Below are positions 45,540 to 59,100 of a DNA stretch of 64,000 nucleotides, one piece after another. The notes below the pieces were generated by a model. It worked only from the letters and a program-made list of their open reading frames with translations, had not been told where the DNA came from and searched no databases. Source of the stretch: Podarcis raffonei (Eukaryota; Chordata; Lepidosauria; Squamata; Lacertidae). Numbering within the stretch: the stretch's first letter is position 1; each line of letters opens with the position of its first letter. Made by a program: the position numbers and the translations under genes. The stretch lies in NCBI RefSeq assembly GCF_027172205.1, contig NC_070614.1, positions 45,704,501 to 45,768,500 of the forward strand, given 5' to 3'.

Positions 45540-48500
45540 CTGAAAACAAACAAACAAACCATGTGTGACAATTTGAAGTAACCATAACTAATCTTAAGAA
45601 TTTTCTCATCATTAGTCCATCTAGCATAGCGTTTTCTATCTGAAATTGTTTCTGAACTTCCAGCCCAAATGCCTTCCCTCTTGATGCATCAACAATACAT
45701 CTCATGTAGAAATCTTTTTACATGAAGGACATCTGTTTTTATTGCCCTCCTTACTTTTTCTTAGAACCACATATACTGCACAGCAAAAGGAGAAATACAT
45801 TACAGCTGAAATCTTTGAAGCCCAGAAGGGTGAGTTTGATTTAATTTTCACCCTCTCATGAAACAACCTAAGTCTTAGAGGAGAAAACACCACTTCTATT
45901 CCCCCCTAACTTTACAGAAGTTGGAGGTGAAATATATTGCCTACAATTTAAATATTTGTCTTCAAGCCATTTGAAATATAGGGTTACATTGAAGTTATCT
46001 ATAAAAAAATGAGATCAACACATCAATTTGATTTAAACCTGTCCTTCTCCAGTGGTTTAATAACCACGGAATTGCCAGTGAGCCCAGACCTTACTAAAAT
46101 AAATTGCATTGTTAGGTATTGTCTAAGATGACATTGTCCACCTTTCTCATTTGAGATCATTCCCTCTGGACATGGATCACAATCATAGCAGCAAAACTTC
46201 TTCCCCTCCTTCTTTTTCTTCCCGTATCCAGAATGGCAGATGTCATTACATATAGAAGGGGGTGGCACCTATCCAAAGAGGTAGGAAGAGATAAATGTTT
46301 TAGGGGATTTATCTAATATCCAAGATCAGGTGATTTAACAGTAAATAGAAGGACTAATAGTGTGAAATATATCATCCATAGGTGCACAGGTGTCACATAC
46401 GGTGTGGTAAAGAGCTGCTCCTCTAAGCATTATATAAACTCAACAAGACTTCAGTATTCATACCTAGACCATCCACCCTTTCAGCTGCACCAGAATTCAG
46501 TCTAATCTCACCTCACAACCTAACTGCATTTTCTTTAAGGCTTTTATTGTTGTGACTCAAGGAGATGGCAACTAAACGTACCCCATTACAGTGGTTCTGT
46601 TCCTACCTGCAGGGTCACTCTGAGAAACTAGTACTAGGGAACCACTCCATGGCTTTGGGCTTTGGTGTCCCATTAGGACCCATTCTGTCTTTTATACGAT
46701 TTATTTATTTTTATACTATTTAAACAACTATTTGACTTTTAGAAGACATCTGAAGGCAGCCCTGTTTAGGGAAGTTTTTAATGTTTGATGTTTTATCAAT
46801 TTATTATTATCATTATTAACATTTTGTTGGGAGCCGCCCAGAGTGGCTTGGGAAACCCAGCCTGATGGGCAGGGCACTACTACTACTACTACTAATTTAT
46901 CATATGTATGAAACTCTTCAGAATAATATTCTAGGATCTGGCACATGGTGTCATCTGTATGCTGATGAATTGTAGCTCCATCTCTCCATTCCATTGGATA
47001 GCGAGGAGGTGGTGAAGTTGCTGGACAGGTGTCTGGAGAAAGTCATGGATTGTATGGGGGCTGACTCTTTATCAGAAAGAAATGCTTTGGGTGGGTATTT
47101 CCTATGCCTGACCTCTTCTGGGAGTGGTTGCACTCTCTCTGAAGCCAGAAGTTCTTAAGTCTGGGAACACTCCTTGATTCTAACTCACTACTAGAGTCTT
47201 AAGTGGCTTCTGTGGCTAGAAGGGCTTGCACCCACCTTAGACCTATTCGCCAGCTACAACCGCTCCTAGATGTACGGACCCTGAAATTAGCATCATACAA
47301 ACTCAATCAGATTATAATATTCCTTCTCAGCCCAAACAACGATATAGCTAGCTTAGTCTTCAGTCTAATGCCACTAACTGGAGATTTGCCTCACGGATTC
47401 CACAAACAAGAATGTTGGCTAACTCTGGACTCTCTGATAGCCATTCTTCCTTCTTAGTGTGAGATGTCTTTTGTGCCTCTTGATTTTTTTTGGTATTTTG
47501 GCTCATTCTTTAATTTACTGTTAGATCTTACAGTATTTCTTATAGGACAACATTTTCTCCTAGATGGTTTATAGGCATAAAATAAAAATAAAGGGAATTT
47601 CAGTCTCACATGCAGTATCTTATCATGTACACAGTCGAACAGGCAGGGCCTCAGAAGCTGAAGGTGCAAACATAGAGGAAAAGTCACTCTTTCAAACAGA
47701 GTATCTCTCTATCAAATGCGTATTCATTTTAAGCCAATATTTTCAATAGTAAATATCAAAGTTATAATATGTTAAGTTCTTTTGTTACATCCCATATTTG
47801 GGATAACCACAGATTATGGAATTTCAGGGACTGTGCATTTATTTTCCATACCTTAGTGAAGCGTCTGTGCCATTTGATTCTATTATCATTAATGGTGAGC
47901 TCTGTGCCTGGAGGGGCCTGAGGATCCAACTTTCCCACTTTGACTCTGATGTATGATCTATTTGGGAAAGTGACCATGTTTGTAATATCAAAGCCAGCTG
48001 CTAACTCTCCATATTCATTTAATGTAATTTCATCGCCAGCACTGTTGTTGAATGAGATTCTCTGCAGGAATGAATGGAGCTAAGAGGAAGAGAATAAAAA
48101 TGTCTATAAAGCATTCTAATAGTTTGATTAAGATTGTTGGATAGCATCCCTAGATGGAATCAAATCCTTTTCCTCTAGGAGTTAAACACTTCAGTTCACA
48201 ATGGAGAGCAATATTTCAGTTGCACAACGGGGAGCAATATTTCAGTTGCACATACAGGAGGAGTGGGAAACCATGAATCATTCTTAATTCAACAGTAAAG
48301 AGCCTTCCATAAAGATATATGAAGGAGAGTTAAACCTGTTTGCTTGGGATCAGCCTTTGTCAAGACCCAAGAAATGGAAGGAATTTGAGAAGTCAAGCAA
48401 GAGATGGGAGCTCATGTTCTCAAAACATAGAAACATAATATGAGAACGTCTGACTGGACCTTTCCTTAGTTTATAGAGTGGATTTGAGCATTGGTATTAG

Positions 48501-51500
48501 GGACTGGCTGGATGCAGAGGATTGGTTAGAGGCACCAGCTGGGGACCCCCAAGGGACCCCCAGGGAAAGAAGGTTTAGAGCCAGGGGATTGGTGGTGGGA
48601 TGACAAGGAGTGGTCAGTGGCAGAAGAGGGAGCAGAATAGGAGGAGGAGGTGTCAGAAACTGAACTGGCAATGGGGTTAAGGGAGCAGGAAGAGGCAGAC
48701 AGCAATCCAGGCTCAAAGGCCGAAGAGGAGGATGGAGAGAAGGAGGGTCTAGGGACAGTGATCAAACAGTTGCCAGCGTGTTCTGGGGAGCAAGTGGTGA
48801 GGCCTGGTTTGGCTTGAGGGCCCAGAAACCCCTGACGGTGGGCAGACAGGGAAGGATGAGGAGTTGGGGAAGGGCCTTCCAGGATGTGCCCAAGCAGCAG
48901 CAGCTCCCTGATTGACTGCTCTTCTGTTTTCTCTTGGACAGAATGAGGATCCCCACAGAAGCCAATGCCTGGGAGTGGGGTCCTGGCATTGCCTCAGAAT
49001 TATGTGCCTGGGGCCATGCGTTCCTGGCCCCCAACCTTACACCACTGGTAACTGGACAGGTAAGAGAGAGACAGGGACAATTGTGGAGGGATTTGGAGAG
49101 AAAACAGAGGGGTTTGCAGTGTGAGGAGGTGGTTGTCACAGCTTCATTGACGTATAATTGTTGGTAAATTTTTGCTTTATTTCTTTACTGATCATTAAAT
49201 GCCAATTCACATAATAAAGCAATGCAGTGAATACAATGAGGTAGTAGGAAAATATACCTGCCAAGGTTCTGCATATTGAGGAGCAAGTCGTCCACCAGCA
49301 CCTCTCCTTTTGCGGATGGTTCCAGCCAATTGCTTGGTATTTAAGGCATGTGCCAAAGCATAAACAGCATTATAGATACTGTAGCTGTGGCCAGTCATGC
49401 TCATTTCAAAAAATGGTGCCGGGAGGCTCTCCAGCATCTCCTCTCCAGTACACATGTTATCGCTGAATGTTGAGAGAGTGAAATTTGAAAGTGAACAACT
49501 GAATGCATCTTCCCAGAAATCTTGGATAAAACCATCTGCCTCTGTCCAATGAGGACGTATACTCCGAAGAAAGTCTTTAAAGTTGTGAATCTCCTTGAAG
49601 TGAATTGTAAAGGAGATAGCACCATGGAAATTTCTTATATTAACAAATTTTTGAAGGCTATATAATATGAATTCAATTTGGGTAGTTATAATCCATACTG
49701 TTCCTTCATGTGACTTCTTTTGAGGAAATAGTAGCTGAGAAAACTCCATTGCGCTTAGAGCCACTGACAACCATATAATAAATCTACTTTCTCCATATAC
49801 AAGAATGACATTGGCGCTGCTGGTTGTGAAACTTGGTAACAAAATCTTTATGTCCATCATTTCTATTAAGTTACTGTTATAATTCATATTGAATTTAAGT
49901 TTTTCTGTGAATGCTGAACAGATTCCTTTCTTGAAAAGCATTGGCTCAATTGTCTGTAAGAAACGTTCTCCAGCTTCATTAGCTGGAGTGATGAGCCCAA
50001 CCCATTTCCATCTGAAATGCAGAAGTAACTGGATAATTCCCTGATACTGAAGGTCTTCATTGGGGACCATGCGGTAAAAGGAAGGGAACTTGATTCCATA
50101 ATTTATGGCTGGTTCAAATGAACCATATGAAATCTGGAAAAAGCAAAAGCCAAACGTTTCCAAGTGGAAACAAGAAATCATGATGTCCCAAAATATTTGT
50201 ATATAAACACACACACACACACACTCTGAATATATATCCCAAATGTACCAGATTACATAGAAAAACAGATATAATCATGTTCTTGGTTTCTGTAGATATT
50301 TATTGTTATTATTATGGCACCATCCCAGCTTTATACTTGTATACACTGATTGTCTCCAAGTAGAGAGGAGTATTTATCATCGCTCATGTTAATATACTAA
50401 ATGGAGGTGGTTCATGTACTTTTGCTCTGTAACCTTTATAGCGGTTGAAGAGAGAGGTTGATTCTCTAACCTCTAAGAACCCTCTCAGGAAGATTTCCTG
50501 GCAAATCCTGAAGAGCTCCAAAAGATTATATATGTTATTGTTTTCTAAGCACAATAAACCACATCATAAAAAAAATCAGCAAAATGCAAAATAATGTACC
50601 AACACTAATTAAAACAACTAAAGTGAAATACAACAATGAAGCAGAATAGCACAATGCTGACACCACTATATAAATGATGCTCTGAAATGACAGATGACAA
50701 ATGCCAGAACAATAGCAAGAAAACAGTGTTTCCAATTAGCCTCTGAAAGTGAACAATGTTGATTAACATCATACTTTGGGAAAGGAATATCTTGATTTTT
50801 AAGGGGAGGAACATTTTTAGTTAATGTCTTCTGAGTAATTTTTGCTTATGAAAAACTGTCAATGTCTTATACTGAGTAGCTCAAAGGAAGCCAGTGCAGT
50901 GCTTTCAAGATTGATGTATATTGACCAGTCTAGGTGCCTCATGCACATATCTGGCAGCTATACAGAAATCTCCTGTTTTATCTATTAAACACAAATAGCC
51001 TTTCTTATAAACATTGTTGGATATGCTTATTATGGCTCTTTTACTTTGTCTATTTCCCCACTCCATATTTATGAATCAGTAGATTCCTACTGCAAGGAAA
51101 GCATGATATCTATTTTTCAAAATCCATATTCTACCTGTGGCATCTTGAAAAGACCTAAGATGTTTGCCATGCACCAGGAGGTATCAGAGCTGAGTCCCCC
51201 AATGACTCCTATGACATTTTTCTGGATGCCACACCTGTAGTTGGGAACAAAGTGATGTGATTTAAAGAGCAGGTCCAGAGTGTTTCGGTAGGTCATCTTT
51301 GAATCATAATAGCTATCATAGATGTGGAAGCCGAGAGAGACATTGGGCAACATCCTGGGATTCTCGTTGATCTCATCGACAGCAAAGACCAAGGCCAGGA
51401 TTTGCTGGTAGAACTTTGTCAACACCCTGCAAATGAAGGGAGGTTTTGTTTGATGGGAAAATTAAACAGTGCACAGAATCTAGATAGGAGAGATTCATCT

Positions 51501-52179
51501 GCCTGCCTACAAAGAGAGGATGAAGCCAGCAAAGTTTATTTACTCATTTGTGCAATCTAAGAATACTGTGTAATTCAAAAAGCTGTTGCATATTTCTTTA
51601 TATCTTCAGCAACCCATATTTGTTTTCGCCACCTTGAAAATTTGGGTATCATAAAAAAAGTTGAGTACCATACTACTTGGCTATATGCTTTTCCTATTTT
51701 TTATGCCATCTCTTTTCTCTTTCTCCTACTCTCTTTTCTATTTCTCTTTAAACAATTAGACTCAAAAGAGCTTATTGTTCATTGACAGTATGCACATAGC
51801 CTATATGCACAGAGATTTCTAATAAAATCTCTCCACACGTTTAAAAAATAAAGTTCTAAACCTAACCCCCCAGTCAATCAAAGTTATTTTAAGATCTAGC
51901 ATATATGGAATAATTAAAATAATATTAATTAATTGTTACTTACATTGGGGCGTCGATGAAGTCATGGGAAGGGTGTTTCTTGAAGGAAACCTTGTGGACT
52001 ATGTAATAGATATGAGATGCCATTGCACCAATGACCAGGTCACCTGGCTCATACCACTCATGTGGCACATGAACAGGATGATTTGTTGCACATTTAGCAC
52101 TTTGTCCTTTGGACACTATATTGGGGAGCAGCAGAAGCAGCAGGAGCAACATCCTGATGGCAAATATGCTTGTGTGCAT
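44638..52179 (-). CDS. V2R-2: type 2 vomeronasal receptor, six exons, 886 aa
   Basis: Class C GPCR, middle copy of the array. Exons on the minus strand: 52179-51944, 51426-51135, 50133-49258, 48079-47852, 46268-46142, 45539-44638 (236, 292, 876, 228, 127, 902 bp; total 2661, frame kept, GT/AG at every junction). Start [20 protein letters not shown]; the frame is open 54 codons further upstream but that part is not hydrophobic and is absent from V2R-1. The ligand domain is three codons shorter than in V2R-1 and differs at many sites, while the 7TM exon differs from V2R-1 at only about 11 of 300 residues. An L2-like LINE end lies in intron 4. No defect is visible. Confidence 0.93.
46142..46268 (-). 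CDS. V2R-2 exon 5 (cysteine-rich linker)
   Basis: 127 bp: [16 protein letters not shown] to [10 protein letters not shown]. Six cysteines are kept. One residue (I for V) differs from V2R-1. Confidence 0.9.
46722..46893 (+). mobile_element. L2-like LINE 3' end in V2R-2 intron 4 only
   Basis: It encodes [15 protein letters not shown], then the GCCGCCCAGAGTGGCTTGGG tail and an (ACT)n end. It is absent at the equivalent points of units 1 (near 37090) and 3 (near 56865). Confidence 0.8.
46905..47450 (+). repeat. Old LINE fragment in V2R-2 intron 4
   Basis: Counterpart of 37100-37640, keeping [19 protein letters not shown]. Confidence 0.5.
47852..48079 (-). CDS. V2R-2 exon 4
   Basis: 228 bp: [18 protein letters not shown] to [10 protein letters not shown], phase 0. 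Donor GTATGG. Confidence 0.9.
48470..49150. repeat. Unidentified G/A-rich tract in V2R-2 intron 3
   Basis: Counterpart of 38640-39180 and the longest of the three. It has an extra part (about 48895-49030) with AATGAGGATCCCC that is only partly present in unit 3. Confidence 0.45.
49258..50133 (-). CDS. V2R-2 exon 3 (ligand domain)
   Basis: 876 bp, open: [20 protein letters not shown] to [10 protein letters not shown]. By eye about 60 residues differ from V2R-1. Confidence 0.93.
51135..51426 (-). CDS. V2R-2 exon 2
   Basis: 292 bp: [20 protein letters not shown] to LGLFKMPQ. It differs from V2R-3 at one residue (FKSHHF against FKSRHF). Confidence 0.92.
51944..52179 (-). CDS. V2R-2 exon 1 (signal peptide, start of ligand domain)
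   Basis: 236 bp. Same layout as V2R-1. The split codon AT plus G reads Met here, where the other two copies give Leu. Confidence 0.88.
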
Positions 52180-53494
52180 GGACTCCCCTGCTTCTCTCGA
52201 CAGTCTTATTACTCTCCTCCACCTGACCTGAATAAGACAAATTGGGTGGCAGCTGATTCTGTCAATTTGGCACTTTAAAGGACATGTATCCACCTTATTG
52301 TTAGCTTGAACACAGTCACAACAGAATGCCTTGAATGCCAAATAAGATGCAGTGGTTTGATATGAAAAAGGGAAACTGATAACTGATAAGTAACAGAGCC
52401 CTGCCTAGTTGTCTATGGAGCACAGAGGAGCTTATAATCATTTCAGACTTGCTTGTTGATTCTTTTTTTACACTGTGGCATTTGGCGGTTCAGTCAGGTG
52501 GATTGATTATTGTAATTTGAGTAATGATAGGGGAGAGAATCACTTGTGCAGTGTTTTTGGATTCTATGGCGCATCAGCAGTAGGGAAACTGCCAAAATAT
52601 TACTATTATTATTTTTAAATATATATTTTTATTGATTTAAAAATATTGTTCCAATAGCGACCTCATTATAACAATACCAATTTTATTTAAATAATACAAT
52701 TATGAATGCCAATTATTCAAATGTCAAATTATATGATTTAATTAAACTGGCCCCCTTGCATGCTAGATTTGATGGCTTCATTCTTCTTCATTAATTCTGT
52801 GTTCCACTATGTTAATAATTTCCATTGCATTCCATGCACATATAATAATTTCTTATATAACAGCTACAGTCCTGTGATTTCTATTTGTGTTGGCATATTA
52901 GATAATTTATAAAGTTCCAAGTGAGGAACTCTAAGTGTAATCCTTATTCTTTTAGGTGTCCTACAATTCCTCCCATGATATTTTCCTGTCTATATATGGT
53001 GCTGTATCTTTCATTCCTGTTGATGGTTCACATCATGCCCTGGGAGAAGCAGTTATCCCACAGTTTCCAAAAATCACTGCATCACTTTGTCCTGTGATTT
53101 GGCTTCTAGTAAAAAAGCAGTGTTCACTATTTTTTCCAGCCTAGGAGGAATGCTCTGAATCCACACTGCAGATAGTGAATCCAAAAGCATCTATTACTGC
53201 AGCTGGTAGACAGGAAGCCGGATCTGCCAATGTAATTATATTTGTAACATCACAAAATCATAGGCAAGGAATGAAGCTACAAGGTCAGCAGGATATCTAG
53301 AGTTGAGCTGGTCCCATCCTTTCCCCGCTTCCTAATTTGTTAGTACTGGATTATCCTTCATTCTCCCACTTATGTAACACTGATCAGACATGGTTTGCCA
53401 TCACATTAACTGAATGGTGGCAGCAATTCGGGATAGCATCCTTGCCTTATCAAGACGTGGGGACACTGGATTATAGCATCAATAGAATAGAAGT

Positions 53495-53729
53495 TATTAA
53501 TATTGCAGTTGTTTTATAAGGGATTATTATTTTGACCGTAATATAATAGAAATTAATAAGGTTTTGGAATGCAGAAATAAAGGAAATCATCTAGCATGTG
53601 GGGGGGGGCATCTAAATTATATGAATTGGTATGTGAGTGATTAGCATTAGTATTATAATTTGGTATTGTTTTAATGAGGCTATTATTGGATGGTAATTGT
53701 AAATTAATAAAAATTATTATAACAGAAAG
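53495..53729 (+). mobile_element. Possible L1 3' end fragment
   Basis: A/T-rich, with GGTTTTGGAATGCAGAAATA and an end in AATTAATAAAAATTATTATA, as in squamate L1 3' UTRs. It is absent from the same place in unit 1 (near 43625). Confidence 0.4.
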
Positions 53730-53730
53730 A

Positions 53731-53981
53731 GTGTTTTCCTCCAGATATTGTTGCATATCTCTGCTACTTTTCTTTCTTAAAACTATTTAAAAAACAAGGG
53801 AAAAGATGGGCTTACTTGAGATTGTCTCTGCCACCACTCTTTCAAACTGGTTAGAAGTATAATTCAGAAAAAAAAGGTTTGTCCTATTAGTGTTAGTAAT
53901 ATCCAGTGTGTTTTCCTCCAGATATTGTTGCATATCTCTGCTACTTTTCTTTCTTAAAACTATTTAAAAATCAAGGGAAAT
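53731..53981 (+). repeat. Local direct duplication, two 74-bp copies
   Basis: 53731-53804 and 53908-53981 both read GTGTTTTCCTCCAGATATTG through CTTAAAACTATTTAAAAA. They are almost identical and separated by 103 bp. Confidence 0.85.
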
Positions 53982-54574
53982 GGCTGTTTTAAACTTCTCC
54001 TACTTCTATTCCTCAGCTGCTTTGTGGGTGAGAGATAAAGAATGTAGAGCCCTCAACTATTTCACAATGTTTTTTGTTTCTGGTACCCTGTGTTGTCTTC
54101 AAGATGAATTTGCAGATTCCATGAAGTAATTGATAAGAGACTTTTTATTAACAATCATTCATACAGTACATGTACAACACTGAACAACTGAACTTAACCA
54201 TTTCTAAAAGAAAAGGCTGAGAGTTTTGCTATTAAGATTCCATTTGCTTTAAATATACAGTAATACATGACAGGGGTGTATGGAGTGTTAGGAAGGGGTA
54301 GTAACTCTAGTGGGAAACAAGTCCTGCTCCTTCTGGGGTAGTTTGCCTTCCTCTGATCCCCACCCTGCACTCAGTTCTCACCTGTGGCTCCTGCACATTG
54401 TCAGCATGCAACAGCAGCCACATCCCACAAAACAGATTCAACTGACTGCCTAAATCAGGTGAGGGCAGCCAATGGGAAATTCTCTGCATGCAAAGGCAGG
54501 ATATAGCAGACGAGAGCAAAAGTGGGCTCAATGCTTAAAGAGGTGGCTACTGCGGGTGCTGTAGAGGGAAATGA

Positions 54575-54933
54575 TGTGAGATTTTTGACCAGCTTCGGCC
54601 CATCTGAAGCTGATAGAAGCTCGTCTTATCTTGAGCCCAAGCAGAGTAGTCCACACAGCAGAAGGATAAGCAGGTAAATGTGCTACATTGCTAATATTAT
54701 TTATTTACACTCTATGCTGAGAGAATGCAAACATCCATCCTGCCTCTGCCGGGAGCAGGAAGCAACCGTCTCTCTAACAAAGAAACCGAGAGAACACTGA
54801 AAAACAGGAAACCAGGGAACATCACATCCAGTCTCCCATTCCCGTGGGAATCCAACAGTAACTTTGACTGTGGAATGCAAAACAATGTCCTGTGACTGCA
54901 GTTGCTGCTCAGTGAGGGAAATAGAAACCAACA
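54575..54933 (-). mobile_element. Solo LTR fossil with 5-bp target duplication
   Basis: 359 bp. On the minus strand it begins TGTTGGTTTCT, holds an AATAAA signal (about 54700) and ends AATCTCACA. AATGA flanks both sides (54570-54574 and 54934-54938). Unit 1 has the empty site (GAAATGAGGGGCAGATGG near 44349). It is a retrovirus- or gypsy-like LTR of unassigned family, younger than the unit duplication or lost from unit 1. Confidence 0.85.
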
Positions 54934-55218
54934 AATGAGTGGGCAGATGGTTCTCGTAAACCTAGGAAGGGAGCCCACCTAGGAGATGGAAATTTTGAAC
55001 CTAAACCTCCACTGCTTTATAGCATTAGTCATTTGTGAAAAAGGCTTAGGAAGAAGAACCTGAGGGAAAATCTGTACCTATTGCCTTTTGGACATTTTTG
55101 GCAAACAAAATTTAAGAAGCAAACTCTACCCATATCCAGAGCAGGGACTCAGAAAGTGATACCAGCCAGCAAGTCCATGTATTCTAAGACCCAACAGAAC
55201 CACAAATTCCACTGTTAT

Positions 55219-56120
55219 TTATACCTTTCTTTGGGTTAGCTGCTCTCTGTTATTCAGGTCAGGCCTCACCACAATAATGTAACATTTAGGGGTGAAAATG
55301 CAAGCCAGTAACCCAGCACCAGAAGCAGAGATGGAGAAGATCTCCACAGCCACCATGTATTTTCCTCTGGTGCTCAGGTAGGTTGGAATGAAGGAGAGCC
55401 AAACACTGCAGAAGACCAGCATGCTGAAGGTGATGAACTTGGCTTCGTTGAAAGTGTCAGGCAACTTCCTGGCTAGGAAGGCTACCGTTAAGCTGATAAT
55501 GGCCAGGAAGCCCATGTAGCCCAAAACACAATAGAACATGGAGACTGACCCTTCATTACATAGAAATATGATTTCTTCAGGCATTGAGTGCATGTCCACA
55601 TCTGGGAATGGGGGAGAGGTTGCCAGCCAGAGGACACAGATTCCTACTTGAACAATGGAGCAGGAAAACACAATGGAATAAGCCAGTTCTTTGCCTACCC
55701 ATTTCCTCATATTGGATCCTGGTTTGGTAGCCATGAATGCCAAAACCACCAATATGGTTTTGGCTAAGATGCTGGAGAGGGCCACAGAGAAGACAATGAC
55801 AAAAGCAGTTTGTCGGAGAAGGCAAGTCACCATATTAGGTTTTCCGATAAACAACAAAGAAGAGAGGAAACACAAGAGAAGGGAGATAAGGAGACCATAG
55901 GTGAGGCTTCGGTTGTTGGCTTTGACTATGGCTGTATCGCGATGCTTAATGAAGATGCTGAGCACCAGAATTGTTATTAGAGAGAATAAAAGTGCAGAGG
56001 AAGTTGAAACAATGGCCAAGGTTTCATCAAAAGCTAGGAAGTTTGGAATCTTAGGAATGCATAGATCCTGGCCGCTGTTTGGATACTGATCTGCTGGGCA
56101 ACTGATACATGTTTCCGTAT
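55219..56120 (-). CDS. V2R-3 exon 6 (linker end and 7TM)
   Basis: 902 bp, from [12 protein letters not shown] (Thr for Met at the second residue) to stop. Unit-specific residues include [10 protein letters not shown] and [16 protein letters not shown]. Confidence 0.93.
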
Positions 56121-59100
56121 CTGAAAATACACAAACAATGTGTGACAATTTGAAGTAACCAAAAGTATTCTTAAGAATTTTACATCACTAGCCCATTTAG
56201 CATAGTGTTTTCTGCATCGGAATGTATAAGAGCTTCAAGCCCAAATGCTTTTGTCAAACAACCTTAGAGGAGAAAACACCTAGTCCACCCAAATTTTCTA
56301 GAAATGGTAGGTAAAATATATTAGCTGCCACTTAAAAAATAAATCTTCAAGATGTTTTAAAGATTAAAGTATATTGGTGTTATCTATAAACAATGAGATG
56401 AACACATCTGTTAATTTAAGCCTTCTCTCCTGCAGCAGTTTAATGTCAACTAAATTGCCAGGAGCCCAGAGGTTCTGCATTATCTTAAGATGTCATCTCT
56501 AACCTTTCTCATTTGAGATCATTCCTTCTGGACATGGATCACAATCATAGCAGCAAAACTTCTCCCCTTCCTTCTTTTTCTTCCCGTAACCAGGATGGCA
56601 GTTGGCATTACATATAGAAAGTGGTGGCAGCTATCCAAAGAGATAGGAAGAGTTTAATATTAAGATATTGTTTTGAGGAATTTTTTCAAATATACAATAT
56701 CAGGTGATTTAACAGGAGTTCACATGGTGTTCCTTTTGTAGTGGCTCAAGTAATTTAAGGTAACCTATTATAGTAGTTCTGCTCCTATCTGCAGGGTCAC
56801 TACAAGCAAATTATCCCATCACTTTTGGGTTGTGGTGTCCTGTTAGGCCCCATTCTGCCTCCTATGGTATTTATCATCTATATGATACTCTTAGGAATAA
56901 TATGCTAAGATCTGGGACATGACATCACCTGTATGCTGATGATATGCAGTTCTACCTTGTCATTTCATTAGAATGAAAGGAGGGACTGAAGTTATTTGAC
57001 AGGTGTCTGGAGTGAGTGATGGATGGGATGTGGGCTGAATCCTTATCACAGAGAAATGCTTTGGGTGGGTGTTTCCTACGCCTGCTTTGTTCTGTGAGGG
57101 GTTGCATTCCCTTTGAAGCAAGAGATCTGGGAGCACTCCTTGATTCTAACTCATCACTAGAGTCTGAAGTATTTTTTGGTGCTAGCTAGGAGTCCTCCAC
57201 CCTCCTTAGACCTATTCACCAGCTACAAACACTCCTAGGTGTATATATCCTGAACTTGCTTCATACAAAATCAAGAAAATTATGAAGTTCATTCTCAACC
57301 AAAATACTGATACAGCTAGCTTAGTATTTAATCTAAAGCCACTAACTGGAGAACTGCTTCATGGATTTCATAAACAAGAATGCTGGATGATGCTGGACTC
57401 TCTGATAGCCATTGCTCCTTCTTAGTGGGAGATGCCTTCTGCGCATGTTGCTCATTTTGGTAATGTGGCTCATTAGTTTTTGTACTGATAGACCTTACAG
57501 CATTACTTAAAGGACAATATTTTCTCCTGGATGGCTTATTGACATGCAATAAATAAAAAGGGAATGTCAGTATCACATGTAATGTAATACTATGTACAAA
57601 GAAAAGTGCCAATAGCAAAACTGAAGGCCAACAAGCACAGCCTCAGAGGCTGAAGGTGCAAACATGCAGGACAAGTCACTCTTTCAAAAAGAGAATCTCT
57701 CCATTAAAGCACTATCCATCTAGATATGAAAACTATATATGAAAAATAAGCTATATTAAATAATAAATTTCAAAATTATTAATGTATGAAATGCTTTGTT
57801 ACATCCCATTCTGTGGAAAATCAGGGACTGTGCCATTTTTTCCATACCTGAGTGAAGTCTCTGTGCCATTTGATTTGGTCCTCATCAATGGTGAGCTCTT
57901 TGCCCGGAGGGGCCTGAGGATCCAGCCTTCCCACTTGGACTCTGATGTATGATCTATTTGGGAAAGTGACCAAGTTGGTAATATCAAGGCCAGCTGCTAA
58001 CTCTCCATATTCATTTAATGCAATTTGATCCCCAGCACTGTTGTTGAATGAGATTATCTGCAGGAATGAGTGGAGCTAAGAGGAAGAGAATAAAAAGGTC
58101 TGTAAAGCATTCAAATAATTTGATTAAGATTGTTGAATAGCTTTCCTAGACGGAATTAATTCCTTTTCCTCTAGTAGTTGAACACTTTGGTTTGCAATGG
58201 AAAGGAGGAGGGAGAAAAGCAGAGTCTACAGACAGCGATGACACAGTTGCTATCCTCTTCTGGGGACCTACCAGTGAGTACAGGTTTGGCTTCGGGGGCC
58301 AGAAACCCCTGGCAGTGGGTAGACAGGGAAAGATGGGGTCTTCCAGGACATGCCCAAGCAGTGGCAGCCCCCCAAATGAGGATCCCCTCAGAAGCCAGTG
58401 CCTGGCATGGGGGTTCTGCTTGTGCTCACTCAGAATAGTGTAAACTGGGGCACGGGCCCCCGGCCTCCATCCTTACACCACTGGGTAACTGGACAGGTAA
58501 GAGAGACAGAGAGAATTGCAGAAGGATGTGGGAAAAAATGGAGGGGTTTTGCAGTGTGGAGAAGGTGGTTGGCACAGCTTCAGTTAAATGTAGTTTTTGG
58601 TAGTCTGCTGCTTGTGAAAGCCTGTGTCATCTAAAGTCTGTTTAGTATCATTATTGTAAGTATTCTAATTTCTATCTTTGATATAATTACTAAAGGTTTA
58701 TTTTTTAATTTCTTAAGTTTTATTCTTTTATTTCTTTACTGATAAGTAAATGCCTACTCACAAAATGGACCAATGCAGTGAATACTTTGTAAGAGGGAAC
58801 AATACCTGCCAAGGATCTGCATACTGAGGAGAGAGTTTTCCCTTAGCATCTCTTCTGTTGCGGATGGCTCCAGCCAAGTGCATGCTATTTAAGGCATGTG
58901 CCAAAGCATAGACAGCATTATAAACACTGTAGCTGTGGCCAGTCATACTCATTTCAAAATATGGTGCAGGGAGGCTCTCCAGCATTTCCTCTCCAGTACA
59001 CATTTGATCGCTGGATGTTGAGAGAGTGGAATTTGAAAGTGAACAACTGAATGCATCTTCCCAGAAATCTTGGATAAAACCATCTGCCTCTGTCCAATGA

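Larger units (their letters stand above)
52180..55218 (-). other. Intergenic between V2R-2 and V2R-3
   Basis: About 3.0 kb, longer than the 42322-44637 spacer because of a probable L1 3' end, a local duplication and a solo LTR, listed separately. The rest aligns with the other units' flanks. No further gene was seen. Confidence 0.5.

Noticed and set aside
52180-52341. Longer N-terminus for V2R-2 (and V2R-3 at 62229-62390)
   Set aside because: The extension is not signal-like, is not open in V2R-1, and would bury the hydrophobic signal segment.
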